A stretch of DNA of 18,454 nt from AP-16 sp036395835 (GTDB lineage Bacteria; Pseudomonadota; Alphaproteobacteria; Rhizobiales; Xanthobacteraceae), in assembly GCA_036395835.1 (NCBI GenBank), contig DASWCW010000134.1, forward strand, positions 1 through 18,454, in the 5' to 3' direction. Positions within the stretch are counted from its first letter, which is position 1. The number at the start of each line of letters is the position of its first letter. Positions 1 to 8,273 of this stretch are shown here, one piece after another. Position numbers and translations under genes: made by a program. The notes under the pieces were generated by a model, which worked only from the letters and a program-made list of their open reading frames with translations, did not search any database and had not been told where the DNA came from.

Positions 1-142
1 AACCCTTGTTCCAGTCGGACTCGACCGAACGCCCGAAGAAATATTGCATGGTGAATTGGCTGGAGGTGAGCGCGGCCCACACCCTGTCCGGCGCCGCGGC
101 GATGTAGATGACGTACACCGTGCTTGCGGTGGTTTCAGCCAC
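1..142 (-). CDS. AHSA1/SRPBCC-domain protein (N-terminal part, runs off the window)
   Basis: The minus strand from a GTG at 142 reads VAETTASTVYVIYIAAAPDR and continues through VWAALTSSQF and MQYFFGRSVESDWNKG to the window edge, 47 residues in all. This is the typical first strand and helix of the Hsp90-activator-like (AHSA1, START/SRPBCC) fold, including the 'P-x-x-VW-x-A-L' signature and the aromatic 'YFFG' stretch. The family binds small hydrophobic ligands in a cavity; no substrate can be named here. The GTG overlaps the end of the ArsR-type regulator gene by 8 bp, the usual translationally coupled ArsR-AHSA1 pair in which the regulator controls its neighbour. The GTG start is chosen from this overlap; no later start fits because the conserved first strand begins about eight residues in. 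The C-terminal part is missing only because the window ends. Confidence 0.8.
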   Translation of the reverse strand, partial: MAETTASTVYVIYIAAAPDRVWAALTSSQFTMQYFFGRSVESDWNKG

Positions 143-469
143 CGATCTTCCCTTCCAGATTTCTCTTGAGCTCGCGGAGCGCGAGCAGGCGCGAGCGTTC
201 GTATTTGCCGATCCAGCGGTCGGCGATCTCGTGGATGGGGACGGGATTGAGGTAGTGCAGCTTCTCGCGCCCGCGCCTGAGTGTCGCCACGAGATTCGCT
301 TCCTCCAGAATTCCGAGATGCTTGGTGATCGCCTGGCGGTCATGTCGCGGCCTTTGCAAAGCTCGGTCAATGTCTGCCGGTTGCGGGCACGCACGCTGTC
401 CAGCAATTGCCGCCTGACCGGATCGGCAAGCGCCCGGAAAACCGCATCCATGCCCATGCAGGCCAACAT
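135..469 (-). pseudogene. ArsR-family winged-helix regulator, interrupted by a one-base frameshift
   Basis: Two reading frames together give one ArsR-type regulator. From the ATG at 469 (or 451) the minus strand reads MDAVFRALADPVRRQLLDSV, then RARNRQTLTELCKGRDM, the standard N-terminus and first helices. The frame then breaks near 338-339, and the next frame supplies RQAITKHLGILEEANLVATL followed by RRGREKLHYLNPVPIHEIAD to the stop at 135-137, that is the recognition helix, the wing and the C-terminal helix. One extra C on the minus strand (GACCCGCC for GACCGCC) would restore a protein of about 111 residues. The region 469-135 is 335 nt long, one short of a multiple of three. The family represses its own operon, and the adjoining AHSA1 gene is the expected target. 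Either the gene is truly broken or this is a base-call error in a short run; the intact downstream overlap and unchanged motifs lean towards error or a very recent mutation. Confidence 0.8.
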
Positions 470-485
470 GCAACCTTTCGGTTGC
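470..485. promoter_or_regulatory. Perfect palindrome at the arsR start, candidate operator
   Basis: GCAACC-TTTC-GGTTGC is a perfect 6-bp inverted repeat with a 4-bp centre. It abuts the upstream ATG candidate (469) of the ArsR-type gene. Imperfect or perfect palindromes around the start are typical ArsR operators, so autoregulation is a reasonable inference. The AAAGG in its minus-strand reading could also act as a ribosome binding site, in which case binding would also cover the translation start. No -35/-10 pair is obvious. Confidence 0.45.
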
Positions 486-596
486 CTTTTTAGGCGTGAA
501 ATGGCGGCACTCCGCCGGTCGGGGTTGCTTGCTTGCGATCCTGGAGGATTCGAGTATCGCACCGACAGCGCGGCGTCCGTCGGCTGGCGTCCGGCC

Positions 597-1124
597 TCAG
601 TCCTCGAGCAGGAGCCGGCCGTCGCGATATTCGAAGCGATGCAGGCGGGAGAGGAACGAGAGCCCGAGCAGGTTCTCGCTCAGCGTCTCGTCGGGAAGCA
701 CGACCGCCGTGACGTTGCGCAACATCAGGCCGCCGATCTCCACCATGCCGAGCCGCACCGGCGCGCCGCGCACCGTGCCGTTGGCGGTCTTGAGCTGCGC
801 GACATAATCGCGCGGCGCGGGATGAAAGCCCAAGCGCGCCGCATCGCTCTCGGTCAAGGTGACGACCGAAGCGCCGGTGTCGACGAGGAAGTCGAGCCGG
901 CGCCCGTCGATCGCGCCCTCGACCCGGAAATGACCGCGACGGTCGGGCTGGATGACGACCCGCGAGCCGCTGGAAACCGCTTCGGCCATCGCGACCTCGG
1001 CCGCGGGCGCGGCCGGTGCCGCGGGCTGCGGAACCGCCGCGGCGCCGCCGATCTGGCCCGTGTAGCGAGGCAAGATCGCAGCGGCGATCAGCGCCAAGAG
1101 CGCGAAGAAGAAGATGGGTCGCAT
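597..1124 (-). CDS. Membrane-anchored retropepsin-like aspartic protease (TIGR02281-type, clan AA)
   Basis: A 175-residue protein starting MRPIFFFALLALIAAAIL, a short N-terminal membrane anchor or uncleaved signal, followed by an Ala/Pro-rich linker (about residues 25-50). The globular part starts at GHFRVEGAIDG (64-74). The catalytic motif is FLVDTGASVVTL with DTG at 82-84, as in pepsin-like half-domains that act as dimers. A conserved GxxxENLLGLSFL-like segment follows near the C-terminus, matching single-domain bacterial clan AA proteases. The catalytic domain should face the periplasm. The start at 1124 is chosen because it places the hydrophobic anchor at the N-terminus; the upstream extension to 1226 is Arg-rich and unlike a leader. 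The gene lies 144 bp downstream of hrpB on the same strand and may have its own promoter in that gap. Substrates are unknown. Confidence 0.82.
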   Translation of the reverse strand: MRPIFFFALLALIAAAILPRYTGQIGGAAAVPQPAAPAAPAAEVAMAEAVSSGSRVVIQPDRRGHFRVEGAIDGRRLDFLVDTGASVVTLTESDAARLGFHPAPRDYVAQLKTANGTVRGAPVRLGMVEIGGLMLRNVTAVVLPDETLSENLLGLSFLSRLHRFEYRDGRLLLED

Positions 1125-1268
1125 GTCCGCCGCCGCTCGAGAGATCCGCCGCAATCCCAGCACGGCCGCGGCCAGTGCCGGCCTAACGGAAGGCGGTCGC
1201 GACCCGCATTTTGTCCGCCTTGGCAAACCATCCGTGAAGGAATGAGGAACAATTGGAGCGATCTTTGC

Positions 1269-3767
1269 TCATCGCGGCCCGCGCGATTTCGCCCGGCGCG
1301 ACGGCTGCGCCGAGATCGGATCGTCGGGCCAGGCATGTTTGGGATAGCGCCCCTTCATCTCGGCCTTCACGGCCCGATAGCTGCCGCGCCAGAAGCTCGG
1401 CAGGTCGCGGGTGATTTGGACAGGGCGATGCGCCGGAGAGAGCAATTCGACGACGAGCGGCACGCGGCCGCCGGCAATCGCCGGGTGGCGATCGAGCCCG
1501 AACAGCTCCTGGACGCGGATCGAGGCTTTGGGCCCGCCCTCGGCCGCGTAGTCGATCGCAACGCGCGATCCCGAGGGCACGGAAAGGTGCGTCGGGGCTT
1601 CGACGTCGAGCCTGCCGCGCAAATCCCATGGGAGAAGCCCGAGCAGGGCGTCGGCCAGTTCCCGCTCCGATAGATCGGCAAGCGCCGTCTTGGCTTCGAG
1701 CGCCGGCGCGAGCCAGTCGAGCGCAGCCGACGAAAGCGCGGTATCGGAAAGGTCGGGCCAGCGGTCGCCTTCGAGCCGACGCAAGAAGCCCACGCGATCC
1801 CGGAGCTGTTGCAGGGTAGGCGTCCACGGCAAACGAGCGAGGCCGGTCCGGGCGAGCCCTTCGGCGAGCGCGCGGGCCGCATGCGGACCCGGCTCGACCG
1901 GAATCGGCTGGTCGGAGAGTAAAAGCGCGCCCAAGCGCCGGATCGCTCGGCCGCGCAGGGCCGCGGTCGCCGGATCGAACGTCACCTCCTCGCGCGCTTC
2001 GATGCGATCGCCGCAGATCCGTTCGATCTCGACGAGCGTGATCGGCGCCGCCAGGAGAATGCGGCTCTGCGCGGCGCCGCCGGCGAGTTCGCCCAGCGCC
2101 AGGAACGGCTCGCGCGCGAGCGGCAGGGCCGGGTCGAGCTGCGCGCCGCGGCCGTTGGCGAGCAGGAACGCGCCGCCGCCCGCGGCACGACGCTTGGCGA
2201 TCCGATCCGGATACGCGATCGCCAGAATGGCGCCGGGCGAGCGATCTCCATGCGGTGCCTCTGGGAGAGCGCTGGCGGACCGCTGCGGCCCCGCGCCGGC
2301 CATTGCCGCCCAGCGCCGCGCCAGCTCGCGCGCATCGGCGGCCCGGCGCGAGCGCTCGCGGCGGAACGCCTCGAGCCGATGCGAGAGGTCGACCGCATCG
2401 CCGCCGAGGCCGCGCTCGGTCAGCACGATGGCGATTTCGGCGCCGAGCTGGCCCGCGCCCTGATCCGCGGCGACCGCCAGCATGCGCGCGAGGCGCGGAG
2501 CCAGCGGCAGCTTGCGCAGCCGCCGGCCCCATTCGGTGATGCGGTTTTCGCCGTCGAGCGCGCCAAGTTCTCGGAGCAGCTCGCGGGCCTGATCGAGCGC
2601 CGGCTTCGGCGGCGCATCGAGCAGCGCCAGCCGGTCGGCATCGGTGCCCCAGGCCGCGAGATCGAGCGCGAACCCGCTGAGGTCCGCAACCAGGATCTCG
2701 GGCTTGTCGTGCGGCTCGAGCGATGCCGTCTGCGGCTCGGCCCAGAGCCGCAGGCAGACGCCCGGCTGCTCGCGCCCGGCGCGGCCGCGGCGCTGATCGG
2801 CGCTCGCCCGCGAGACCCGCACCGTTTCCAGGCGCGTGAGCCCGACGCCCGGCTCGTAGCGCGGCACCCGGGCGAGCCCGCTGTCCACGACGATGCGCAC
2901 ACCCTCGATCGTGAGCGAGCTTTCGGCGATCGAAGTCGCGAGCACGATTTTCCGGCGGCCCGGCGGCGCCGGCGCGATCGCCCGGTCCTGGGTGTCCGCG
3001 TCGAGCGCGCCATAGAGCGGCACGATGCCGACGGCCGGATCGCGCACGCGCTCCCGGAGCAGCGCCTCGGCGCGGCGGATCTCGCCGGCGCCCGGCAGGA
3101 AAGCCAGCACCGAGCCGTGCTCGGCCCGCAAGGCGGACGCGATCGCATCGGCCATTTGCGGCTCGACGGCAGCACGAGTGTTGCGGCCGAGATAGCGGGT
3201 GTCGACCGGGAATGCCCGCCCGCGGCTCTCGATGATCGTTGCGCCGCCCAGCAATTCGGCGACGCGGCCGCCGTCGAGCGTTGCCGACATGATCGCGAGC
3301 TTGAGATCGGGGCGCAGCTCGCGCTGCACCTCGATCGCGAGCGCAAGTCCGAGATCGGCGTCGAGCGAGCGCTCGTGGAACTCGTCGAACAGGACCGCGG
3401 CGACGCCTTCGAGCGAGGGATCCTCGAGGATCAGCCGCGTGAACACGCCCTCGGTGACGACCTCGATCCGCGTCCGGCGGGAAATCTTCGAGCCGAACCG
3501 CAGCCGAACGCCGACAGTCGCGCCGACCTCTTCGCCCAAAGTTGCGGCCATGCGCGCGGCTGCGGCACGCGCCGCAAGCCGGCGCGGCTCGAGCAGCAGG
3601 ATCTTTTTCGCTGCGGCCCAGCCCTCGCCGGCAAGCACCAGCGGAACGCGCGTCGTTTTCCCGGCGCCGGGCGGCGCGATCAGCACCGCGCTCCATCTCT
3701 CACTCAAGGCCCCAAGAAGATCCGGCAGCGCGGGGTCGATGGGGAGCGGCGGGTCGAACGAGGGCAT
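1269..3767 (-). CDS. hrpB: ATP-dependent RNA helicase HrpB (DEAH-box)
   Basis: An 832-residue protein with all DEAH/HrpA-HrpB helicase motifs in order: Walker A GAGKTT at 34-39, the PRRLAAR motif near 61-67, Walker B DEFH at 128-131 followed by ERSLD (HrpB-type), SAT at 161-163, FLPGAGEI at 223-230, LATSIAESSLTIEGVRIVVD around 276-295, and the arginine-finger motif QRRGRAGR at 325-332. The rest is the HrpB-specific C-terminal region, with a typical ending (PVQITRDLPSFWRGSY, then MKGRYPKHAWPDDP). Length matches the family (about 800-850). HrpB is a cytoplasmic NTP-dependent helicase whose cellular substrate is poorly defined; it is not essential in the bacteria where it was studied. The start MPSFDPPLP at 3767 lies 40 bp after the ugd stop on the same strand, so cotranscription with ugd is possible although functionally unrelated. 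A strong Shine-Dalgarno site is not evident. Confidence 0.95.
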   Translation of the reverse strand: MPSFDPPLPIDPALPDLLGALSERWSAVLIAPPGAGKTTRVPLVLAGEGWAAAKKILLLEPRRLAARAAAARMAATLGEEVGATVGVRLRFGSKISRRTRIEVVTEGVFTRLILEDPSLEGVAAVLFDEFHERSLDADLGLALAIEVQRELRPDLKLAIMSATLDGGRVAELLGGATIIESRGRAFPVDTRYLGRNTRAAVEPQMADAIASALRAEHGSVLAFLPGAGEIRRAEALLRERVRDPAVGIVPLYGALDADTQDRAIAPAPPGRRKIVLATSIAESSLTIEGVRIVVDSGLARVPRYEPGVGLTRLETVRVSRASADQRRGRAGREQPGVCLRLWAEPQTASLEPHDKPEILVADLSGFALDLAAWGTDADRLALLDAPPKPALDQARELLRELGALDGENRITEWGRRLRKLPLAPRLARMLAVAADQGAGQLGAEIAIVLTERGLGGDAVDLSHRLEAFRRERSRRAADARELARRWAAMAGAGPQRSASALPEAPHGDRSPGAILAIAYPDRIAKRRAAGGGAFLLANGRGAQLDPALPLAREPFLALGELAGGAAQSRILLAAPITLVEIERICGDRIEAREEVTFDPATAALRGRAIRRLGALLLSDQPIPVEPGPHAARALAEGLARTGLARLPWTPTLQQLRDRVGFLRRLEGDRWPDLSDTALSSAALDWLAPALEAKTALADLSERELADALLGLLPWDLRGRLDVEAPTHLSVPSGSRVAIDYAAEGGPKASIRVQELFGLDRHPAIAGGRVPLVVELLSPAHRPVQITRDLPSFWRGSYRAVKAEMKGRYPKHAWPDDPISAQPSRRAKSRGPR

Positions 3768-3807
3768 CGGCAGGTGCGCCGCGAGATAGGAAACGCCGAG
3801 CCGCGGC

Positions 3808-5121
3808 CTAGGCGCGCCGGGAGCGGCCGACGCTGTGATAGGCGAAGCCGTGCCTCACCATGTCTTCGGGCCGGTAGACGTTGCGCAGGTCGACCACGAC
3901 CGGCCGGGCCATGATCGTCTTGAGCCGCGCCAGATCCAGCGCCCGGAACTGCTCCCATTCGGTGACGATGACGAGCGCTTCGGCGCCTTCCGCGCACGCA
4001 TAGGCGCTGTCCGCATAGGCGATGTCCGGCAGCAGCAGTTTCGCCTGCTCCATGCCGGCCGGATCGTAGGCGCGCACCGCGGCGCCCAGGTCCTGCAGAG
4101 CGGTGATCAACGCGATCGACGGCGCCTCGCGCATGTCGTCGGTGTTCGGCTTGAAGGTGAGCCCGAGCACCGCGACGGTCTTGCCGCGCAGATTGCCGCC
4201 GAGCGCGGCCGCGACCTTGCGGGCCATGGCGCGCTTGCGCTGGTCGTTCACCGCCATGATGGTCTCGACGATGCGAACCGGCGCGTCGTGATCCTGCCCG
4301 GTCTTGATCAGCGCGAGCGCGTCCTTGGGAAAGCAGGAGCCGCCGAACCCGGGACCGGCGTGCAGGAATTTGGTGCCGATCCGATTGTCGAGGCCGATGC
4401 CGCGCGCGACCTCCTGCACGTCGACGTCGACCTTTTCGCACAGCTCGGCGATCTCGTTGATGAACGTGATCTTCGTGGCCAGAAAGGCGTTGGCCGCATA
4501 TTTGATCAGCTCGGCGGTGCGCCGGCCGGTGAACAGGATCGGCGCCGCGTTGAGATAGAGCGGCCGGTAAAGCTCGGCCATGATCTCCTTGGCACGCTCG
4601 TCCTCGGCACCGACCACGATGCGATCGGGATGCTTGAAGTCGCGGATGGCGGCGCCTTCCCGCAGGAACTCCGGATTGGACACCACGCTGAAATCCGCCT
4701 GCGGCCGCGCCTCGCGAATGATGCGCTCGACCTCGTCCCCGGTACCGACCGGCACCGTCGACTTGGTGACCACGACGGTGAAGCCGTCGAGCGCGGCGGC
4801 GATCTCGCGGGCCGCGGCATAGACATAGGAGAGGTCGGCGTGGCCGTCGCCGCGCCGCGAAGGCGTGCCGACCGCGACGAACACCGCGTCGGCCTCGCGG
4901 ACCGGACCGGCAATGCCAGTCGAAAACTTGAGCCGCCCCTCCCGCACGTTCGACTGCACCAGCGCTTGCAGTCCCGGCTCGTAGATCGGCAGATCGCCGC
5001 GGGAAAGCGCCGCGATCTTGTCCGCATCCTTGTCGACGCAGACCACGGGATGACCGAAATCGGCGAAGCAGGCTCCGGAGACGAGCCCGACATAGCCGGT
5101 GCCGATCATTGCGACGTGCAT
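3808..5121 (-). CDS. ugd: UDP-glucose 6-dehydrogenase
   Basis: A 437-residue enzyme that oxidises UDP-glucose to UDP-glucuronate with two NAD+, feeding capsule, exopolysaccharide or lipid glycan synthesis in the cytoplasm. The N-terminal Rossmann motif GTGYVG is at residues 7-12, with the acidic end of the second strand (CVDKD) near 28-32. The central domain carries the substrate-binding helix IKYAANAFLATKITFINE (206-223). The catalytic cysteine is Cys263 in GPGFGGSCFPKD. The C-terminal UDP-binding domain contains the VLGLTFKPNTDDMREAPS signature. Full length for the family. The start at 5121 (MHVAMIGTGYVGL) is chosen because the Rossmann strand begins directly there; the 8-residue upstream extension is unsupported. 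It diverges from polA across a 134-bp gap. No polysaccharide gene cluster is visible in the window, so it looks like a stand-alone copy. Confidence 0.95.
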   Translation of the reverse strand: MHVAMIGTGYVGLVSGACFADFGHPVVCVDKDADKIAALSRGDLPIYEPGLQALVQSNVREGRLKFSTGIAGPVREADAVFVAVGTPSRRGDGHADLSYVYAAAREIAAALDGFTVVVTKSTVPVGTGDEVERIIREARPQADFSVVSNPEFLREGAAIRDFKHPDRIVVGAEDERAKEIMAELYRPLYLNAAPILFTGRRTAELIKYAANAFLATKITFINEIAELCEKVDVDVQEVARGIGLDNRIGTKFLHAGPGFGGSCFPKDALALIKTGQDHDAPVRIVETIMAVNDQRKRAMARKVAAALGGNLRGKTVAVLGLTFKPNTDDMREAPSIALITALQDLGAAVRAYDPAGMEQAKLLLPDIAYADSAYACAEGAEALVIVTEWEQFRALDLARLKTIMARPVVVDLRNVYRPEDMVRHGFAYHSVGRSRRA

Positions 5122-5245
5122 GGCCGATCCAAAGAGAGGCGGCAAGATCCGGGTGAGATGAGCCCGAGCGCCTCATAGCAGAGGCGACTTCCTGTGGCGA
5201 GGGCGGCGCACCGGCTTGGCGGGCCGCGGGTAGCGCTCCAGCCTT

Positions 5246-5249
5246 GGAG
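5246..5249 (+). promoter_or_regulatory. Shine-Dalgarno site that fixes the polA start
   Basis: GGAG lies six bases before the ATG at 5256. This favours 5256 over the TTG at 5244, which overlaps the site, and over the later in-frame ATG at 5283, which lacks a comparable site. Confidence 0.55.
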
Positions 5250-5255
5250 AATGTT

Positions 5256-8200
5256 ATGGGCAAGACTAGATCAGGTCCGACCATGCCCTCAGCACCCAAG
5301 CCGCGTCCGCCGCAGCCCGGCGACCACGTATTTTTGGTCGACGGCTCCTCCTACATTTTTCGCGCCTATCACGCACTGCCGCCGCTCAACCGCAAATCCG
5401 ACGGGCTGCAGGTCAATGCCGTGCTCGGTTTCTGCAACATGCTCTGGAAGCTCCTGCGCGACATGAAGCCGGAGGAGAAGCCGACACATCTCGCGGTGAT
5501 ATTCGACAAGTCCGAGCACACGTTCCGCAACGAGTTCTACCCCGCCTACAAGGCGCATCGTCCCGACGCGCCGGACGACCTCGTGCCGCAATTCAAATAT
5601 ATCCGCGAGGCGGTCCGCGCCTTCGACATTCCGTGCCTCGAGCAGGCGGGGTTCGAAGCCGACGACCTCATCGCAACCTATGCGCGCGAGGCCTGCGAGG
5701 TCGGCGCGACCACCACCATCGTGTCGTCCGACAAGGACCTGATGCAGCTCGTCGGCGATACCGTGGTGATGTACGACACCATGAAGGATCGCCGGATCGG
5801 CCGCGAGGAGGTGATCGAGCGGTTCGGGGTGGGACCCGAGAAGATCATCGAGGTGCAGTCGCTGATCGGGGATTCGACCGACAACGTGCCGGGCGTGCCG
5901 GGGATCGGGGTCAAGACCGCCGCCCAGCTGATTTCCGAATACGGCGACCTCGAAACGCTGCTCAAGCGCGCCGGAGAGATCAAGCAGGAGAAGCGCCGCC
6001 AGTCGCTGATCGACTTCGCCGAGCAGGCGCGCATCTCCAAGAGGCTCGTCACGCTCGATCCCAACGTGCCGCTCGAAACGCCGCTCGCGGAGCTCGCGGT
6101 GCACGAGCCGGATTACCGGCGGCTGATCGCCTTTCTCAAGGCGATGGAATTCAGCGGGCTCTCCCGGCGCGTGGCCGACGCCAGCGACATCGACCCCGGA
6201 AAGATCGATCCGGATCCGCGGCTGCGGGCCGAGAGCGCGTTCGCGCCCGCCGAGGAAGAGCGCGGCGAAGCGCCGGCGGCACCGGGCGGGGCGGCCACCC
6301 CCACCCGCACGCCCGGCTTCGCCGGCCGCGCACCCTCCCCCGTTGGGGGAGGGAAGGAGTTCGCCGCCACCCCGAAGGCGCTCGCCGCCGCGCGCGCCGA
6401 AGCCGCGCGCAACACCAGGGTCGATCGCACGCAATACGAGACGGTGCGCAGCCTCGATCGCCTCCAAGGCTGGATCGAGCGCGCTGCCGCGACCGGGCTC
6501 GCGGCCATCAAGGTCGAGACCACGAGCTTCGATCCGATGCAGAGCGAGCTCGTGGGTCTCGCGCTCGCGGTGCAGCCCAACGAGGCCTGCTACGTGCCGC
6601 TCACGCACCGGCAGGCCGGAGGCGACGGCGCGCTGTTCCGTCCCGATCCCCTGCCCGATCAGATTCCGGTCGACGCCGCGCTCGACGCACTGCGGCCGCT
6701 GCTCGAAGACCCCTCCGTCCTCAAGATCGGCTACGACCTGAAATTCGCCTGGCTGGTGCTTGCGCTCCACGACATCGAGATCACGCCTGCCGACGACGTT
6801 CTGCTGCTCTCCTATGTGCTCGACGCCGGCAAGGGCTCGCACGAGATGGACCGGCTGGCGGAGAGCTGGCTCGAATATCGGACCATCCGCTACGACGACG
6901 TCACCGGAACCGGCAAGGGCCGCATCGCCTTCGATTGCGTCGGCATCGACAAGGCGGCCGAATGCGCGGCCGAGCACGCCGATATCACGCTGCGGCTGTG
7001 GCAGGTGCTCAAGCTGCGGCTTGCGGCCGAAGGCGTGACCCGGGTCTACGAGACGCTCGAGCGTCCGCTGCTGCCGGTGCTTGCCCGCATGGAGCGGCGC
7101 GGCATCTCGATCGACCGGGACGTGCTGTCGCGCCTGTCGGGCGAGTTCGCGCAAAAGGCCGCGGGGCTCGAGGCCGAGATCCGCTCGATCGCCGGCGAGG
7201 AATTCAATCCGGGCAGCCCCAAGCAGCTCGGCGACGTCCTGTTCGGCAAGATGGGGCTACCGGGCGGCAAGAAGACCAAGACCGGCGCGTGGTCGACCTC
7301 GGCCTCCGTGCTGGAAGAGCTCGCCGAGGAAGGTCACGAGCTGCCGCAGAAGATTCTGGGCTGGCGCGAGGTGTCCAAGCTGAAATCGACCTACACCGAC
7401 GCACTCCCCGGCTTCGTCAACCCCAACACCCGGCGCGTGCACACCTCGTTTGCGCTGGCGTCGACCAGCACCGGGCGCCTCGCCTCGTTCGACCCCAACC
7501 TGCAGAACATCCCGATCCGCACCGAGGAGGGGCGCCGAATCCGGCGCGCCTTCATCGCGGACGATGGCTTCAAGCTGGTGTCGGCCGATTATTCGCAGAT
7601 CGAACTGCGCCTGCTCGCGGAGATCGCCGAGATCCCGGCGCTCAGCCGGGCGTTCCGCGACGGCCTCGACATCCACGCCATGACCGCGTCGGAAATGTTC
7701 GGCGTGCCGATCAAGGGCATGCCGGCGGAAGTGCGCCGGCGCGCCAAGGCCATCAATTTCGGCATCATCTACGGCATCTCGGCGTTCGGGCTCGCCAACC
7801 AGCTCGGCATTCCCCGCGAGGAGGCCGGCGCCTACATCCGCAAATATTTCGAGCGCTTCCCGGGCATCCGCGACTACATGGAGGAGACCAAGGCGTTCTG
7901 CCGCAAGCACGGCTACGTGCTCACGTTGTTCGGCCGCAAGTGCCATTATCCGGAGATCGCGGCGAGCAACGCGTCGGTGCGCGCCTTCAACGAGCGCGCC
8001 GCCGTGAATGCGCGATTGCAGGGCTCGGCCGCCGACATCATCCGCCGCGCCATGATCCGCATCGAGCCGGCGCTGGCGCACGCGAAGCTCTCAGCCCAGA
8101 TGCTGCTGCAGGTCCACGACGAGCTCGTGTTCGAAGTGCCCGCTCATGAAGTCGAGCGCACGCTCCCGGTCATCATCAAGGTGATGGCGGAGGCCCCGCA

Positions 8201-8273
8201 CCCGGCGATCCATCTCTCGGTGCCGCTGCACGTCGACGCCCGCGCGGCCGAGAATTGGGACGAGGCGCATTGA
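5256..8273 (+). CDS. polA: DNA polymerase I, with a probably inactive proofreading domain
   Basis: A 1005-residue Pol I for Okazaki-fragment maturation and repair. The 5'-3' exonuclease (flap) domain spans about residues 22-290 with VFLVDGSSYIFRAYHALPPL, AVIFDKSEHTFRNEFYPAYK, FEADDLIATYA, SSDKDLMQLV and GDSTDNVPGVPGIGVKTAAQ, all intact. A Pro/Ala-rich linker (about 300-385) contains a palindromic repeat. The 3'-5' exonuclease domain (about 390-590) keeps its fold but has K419 for the first catalytic Asp (IKVETTSFDP, Glu421 kept), D494/A498 in GYDLKFAW instead of N...D, and C570/H574 in CAAEH instead of Y...D. The polymerase domain has motif A SADYSQIELR (Asp778), the O-helix RRRAKAINFGIIYG and motif C QVHDE (Asp955), all intact. 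The ATG at 5256 is chosen for its GGAG site. It is divergent from ugd. Polymerase identity is certain; loss of proofreading is inferred from missing residues. Confidence 0.97.
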   Translation: MGKTRSGPTMPSAPKPRPPQPGDHVFLVDGSSYIFRAYHALPPLNRKSDGLQVNAVLGFCNMLWKLLRDMKPEEKPTHLAVIFDKSEHTFRNEFYPAYKAHRPDAPDDLVPQFKYIREAVRAFDIPCLEQAGFEADDLIATYAREACEVGATTTIVSSDKDLMQLVGDTVVMYDTMKDRRIGREEVIERFGVGPEKIIEVQSLIGDSTDNVPGVPGIGVKTAAQLISEYGDLETLLKRAGEIKQEKRRQSLIDFAEQARISKRLVTLDPNVPLETPLAELAVHEPDYRRLIAFLKAMEFSGLSRRVADASDIDPGKIDPDPRLRAESAFAPAEEERGEAPAAPGGAATPTRTPGFAGRAPSPVGGGKEFAATPKALAAARAEAARNTRVDRTQYETVRSLDRLQGWIERAAATGLAAIKVETTSFDPMQSELVGLALAVQPNEACYVPLTHRQAGGDGALFRPDPLPDQIPVDAALDALRPLLEDPSVLKIGYDLKFAWLVLALHDIEITPADDVLLLSYVLDAGKGSHEMDRLAESWLEYRTIRYDDVTGTGKGRIAFDCVGIDKAAECAAEHADITLRLWQVLKLRLAAEGVTRVYETLERPLLPVLARMERRGISIDRDVLSRLSGEFAQKAAGLEAEIRSIAGEEFNPGSPKQLGDVLFGKMGLPGGKKTKTGAWSTSASVLEELAEEGHELPQKILGWREVSKLKSTYTDALPGFVNPNTRRVHTSFALASTSTGRLASFDPNLQNIPIRTEEGRRIRRAFIADDGFKLVSADYSQIELRLLAEIAEIPALSRAFRDGLDIHAMTASEMFGVPIKGMPAEVRRRAKAINFGIIYGISAFGLANQLGIPREEAGAYIRKYFERFPGIRDYMEETKAFCRKHGYVLTLFGRKCHYPEIAASNASVRAFNERAAVNARLQGSAADIIRRAMIRIEPALAHAKLSAQMLLQVHDELVFEVPAHEVERTLPVIIKVMAEAPHPAIHLSVPLHVDARAAENWDEAH
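6313..6353. repeat. GC-rich double palindrome embedded in frame in polA
   Basis: Two adjacent perfect stems: CCGGC-TTC-GCCGG (6313-6325) and CCCTCCCCC-GTT-GGGGGAGGG (6333-6353). Such paired palindromes are typical of short intergenic repeats in Hyphomicrobiales (family knowledge, not checked here). It is translated in frame as about residues 353-366 of Pol I (around FAGRAPSPVGGG), inside the interdomain linker. I see no second copy in the window. Confidence 0.7.

Noticed and set aside
108..1673. Plus-strand frame of 521 codons at the window start
   Set aside because: It crosses arsR, the protease and part of hrpB antisense, and its composition is that of a shadow frame.
2250..3914. Long plus-strand frame of 554 codons opposite hrpB
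   Set aside because: Antisense shadow rich in Arg and Asp with no recognisable domain; the minus-strand frame carries every helicase motif.
5289..7154. Minus-strand frame of 621 codons opposite polA
   Set aside because: Antisense mirror of polA codons; no signal, motif or ribosome site.
5633..8149. Long 838-codon frame overlapping polA on the same strand
   Set aside because: It is a +1 shadow of polA: Arg/Ala/Gly-rich, no motif, and fully explained by high GC content.
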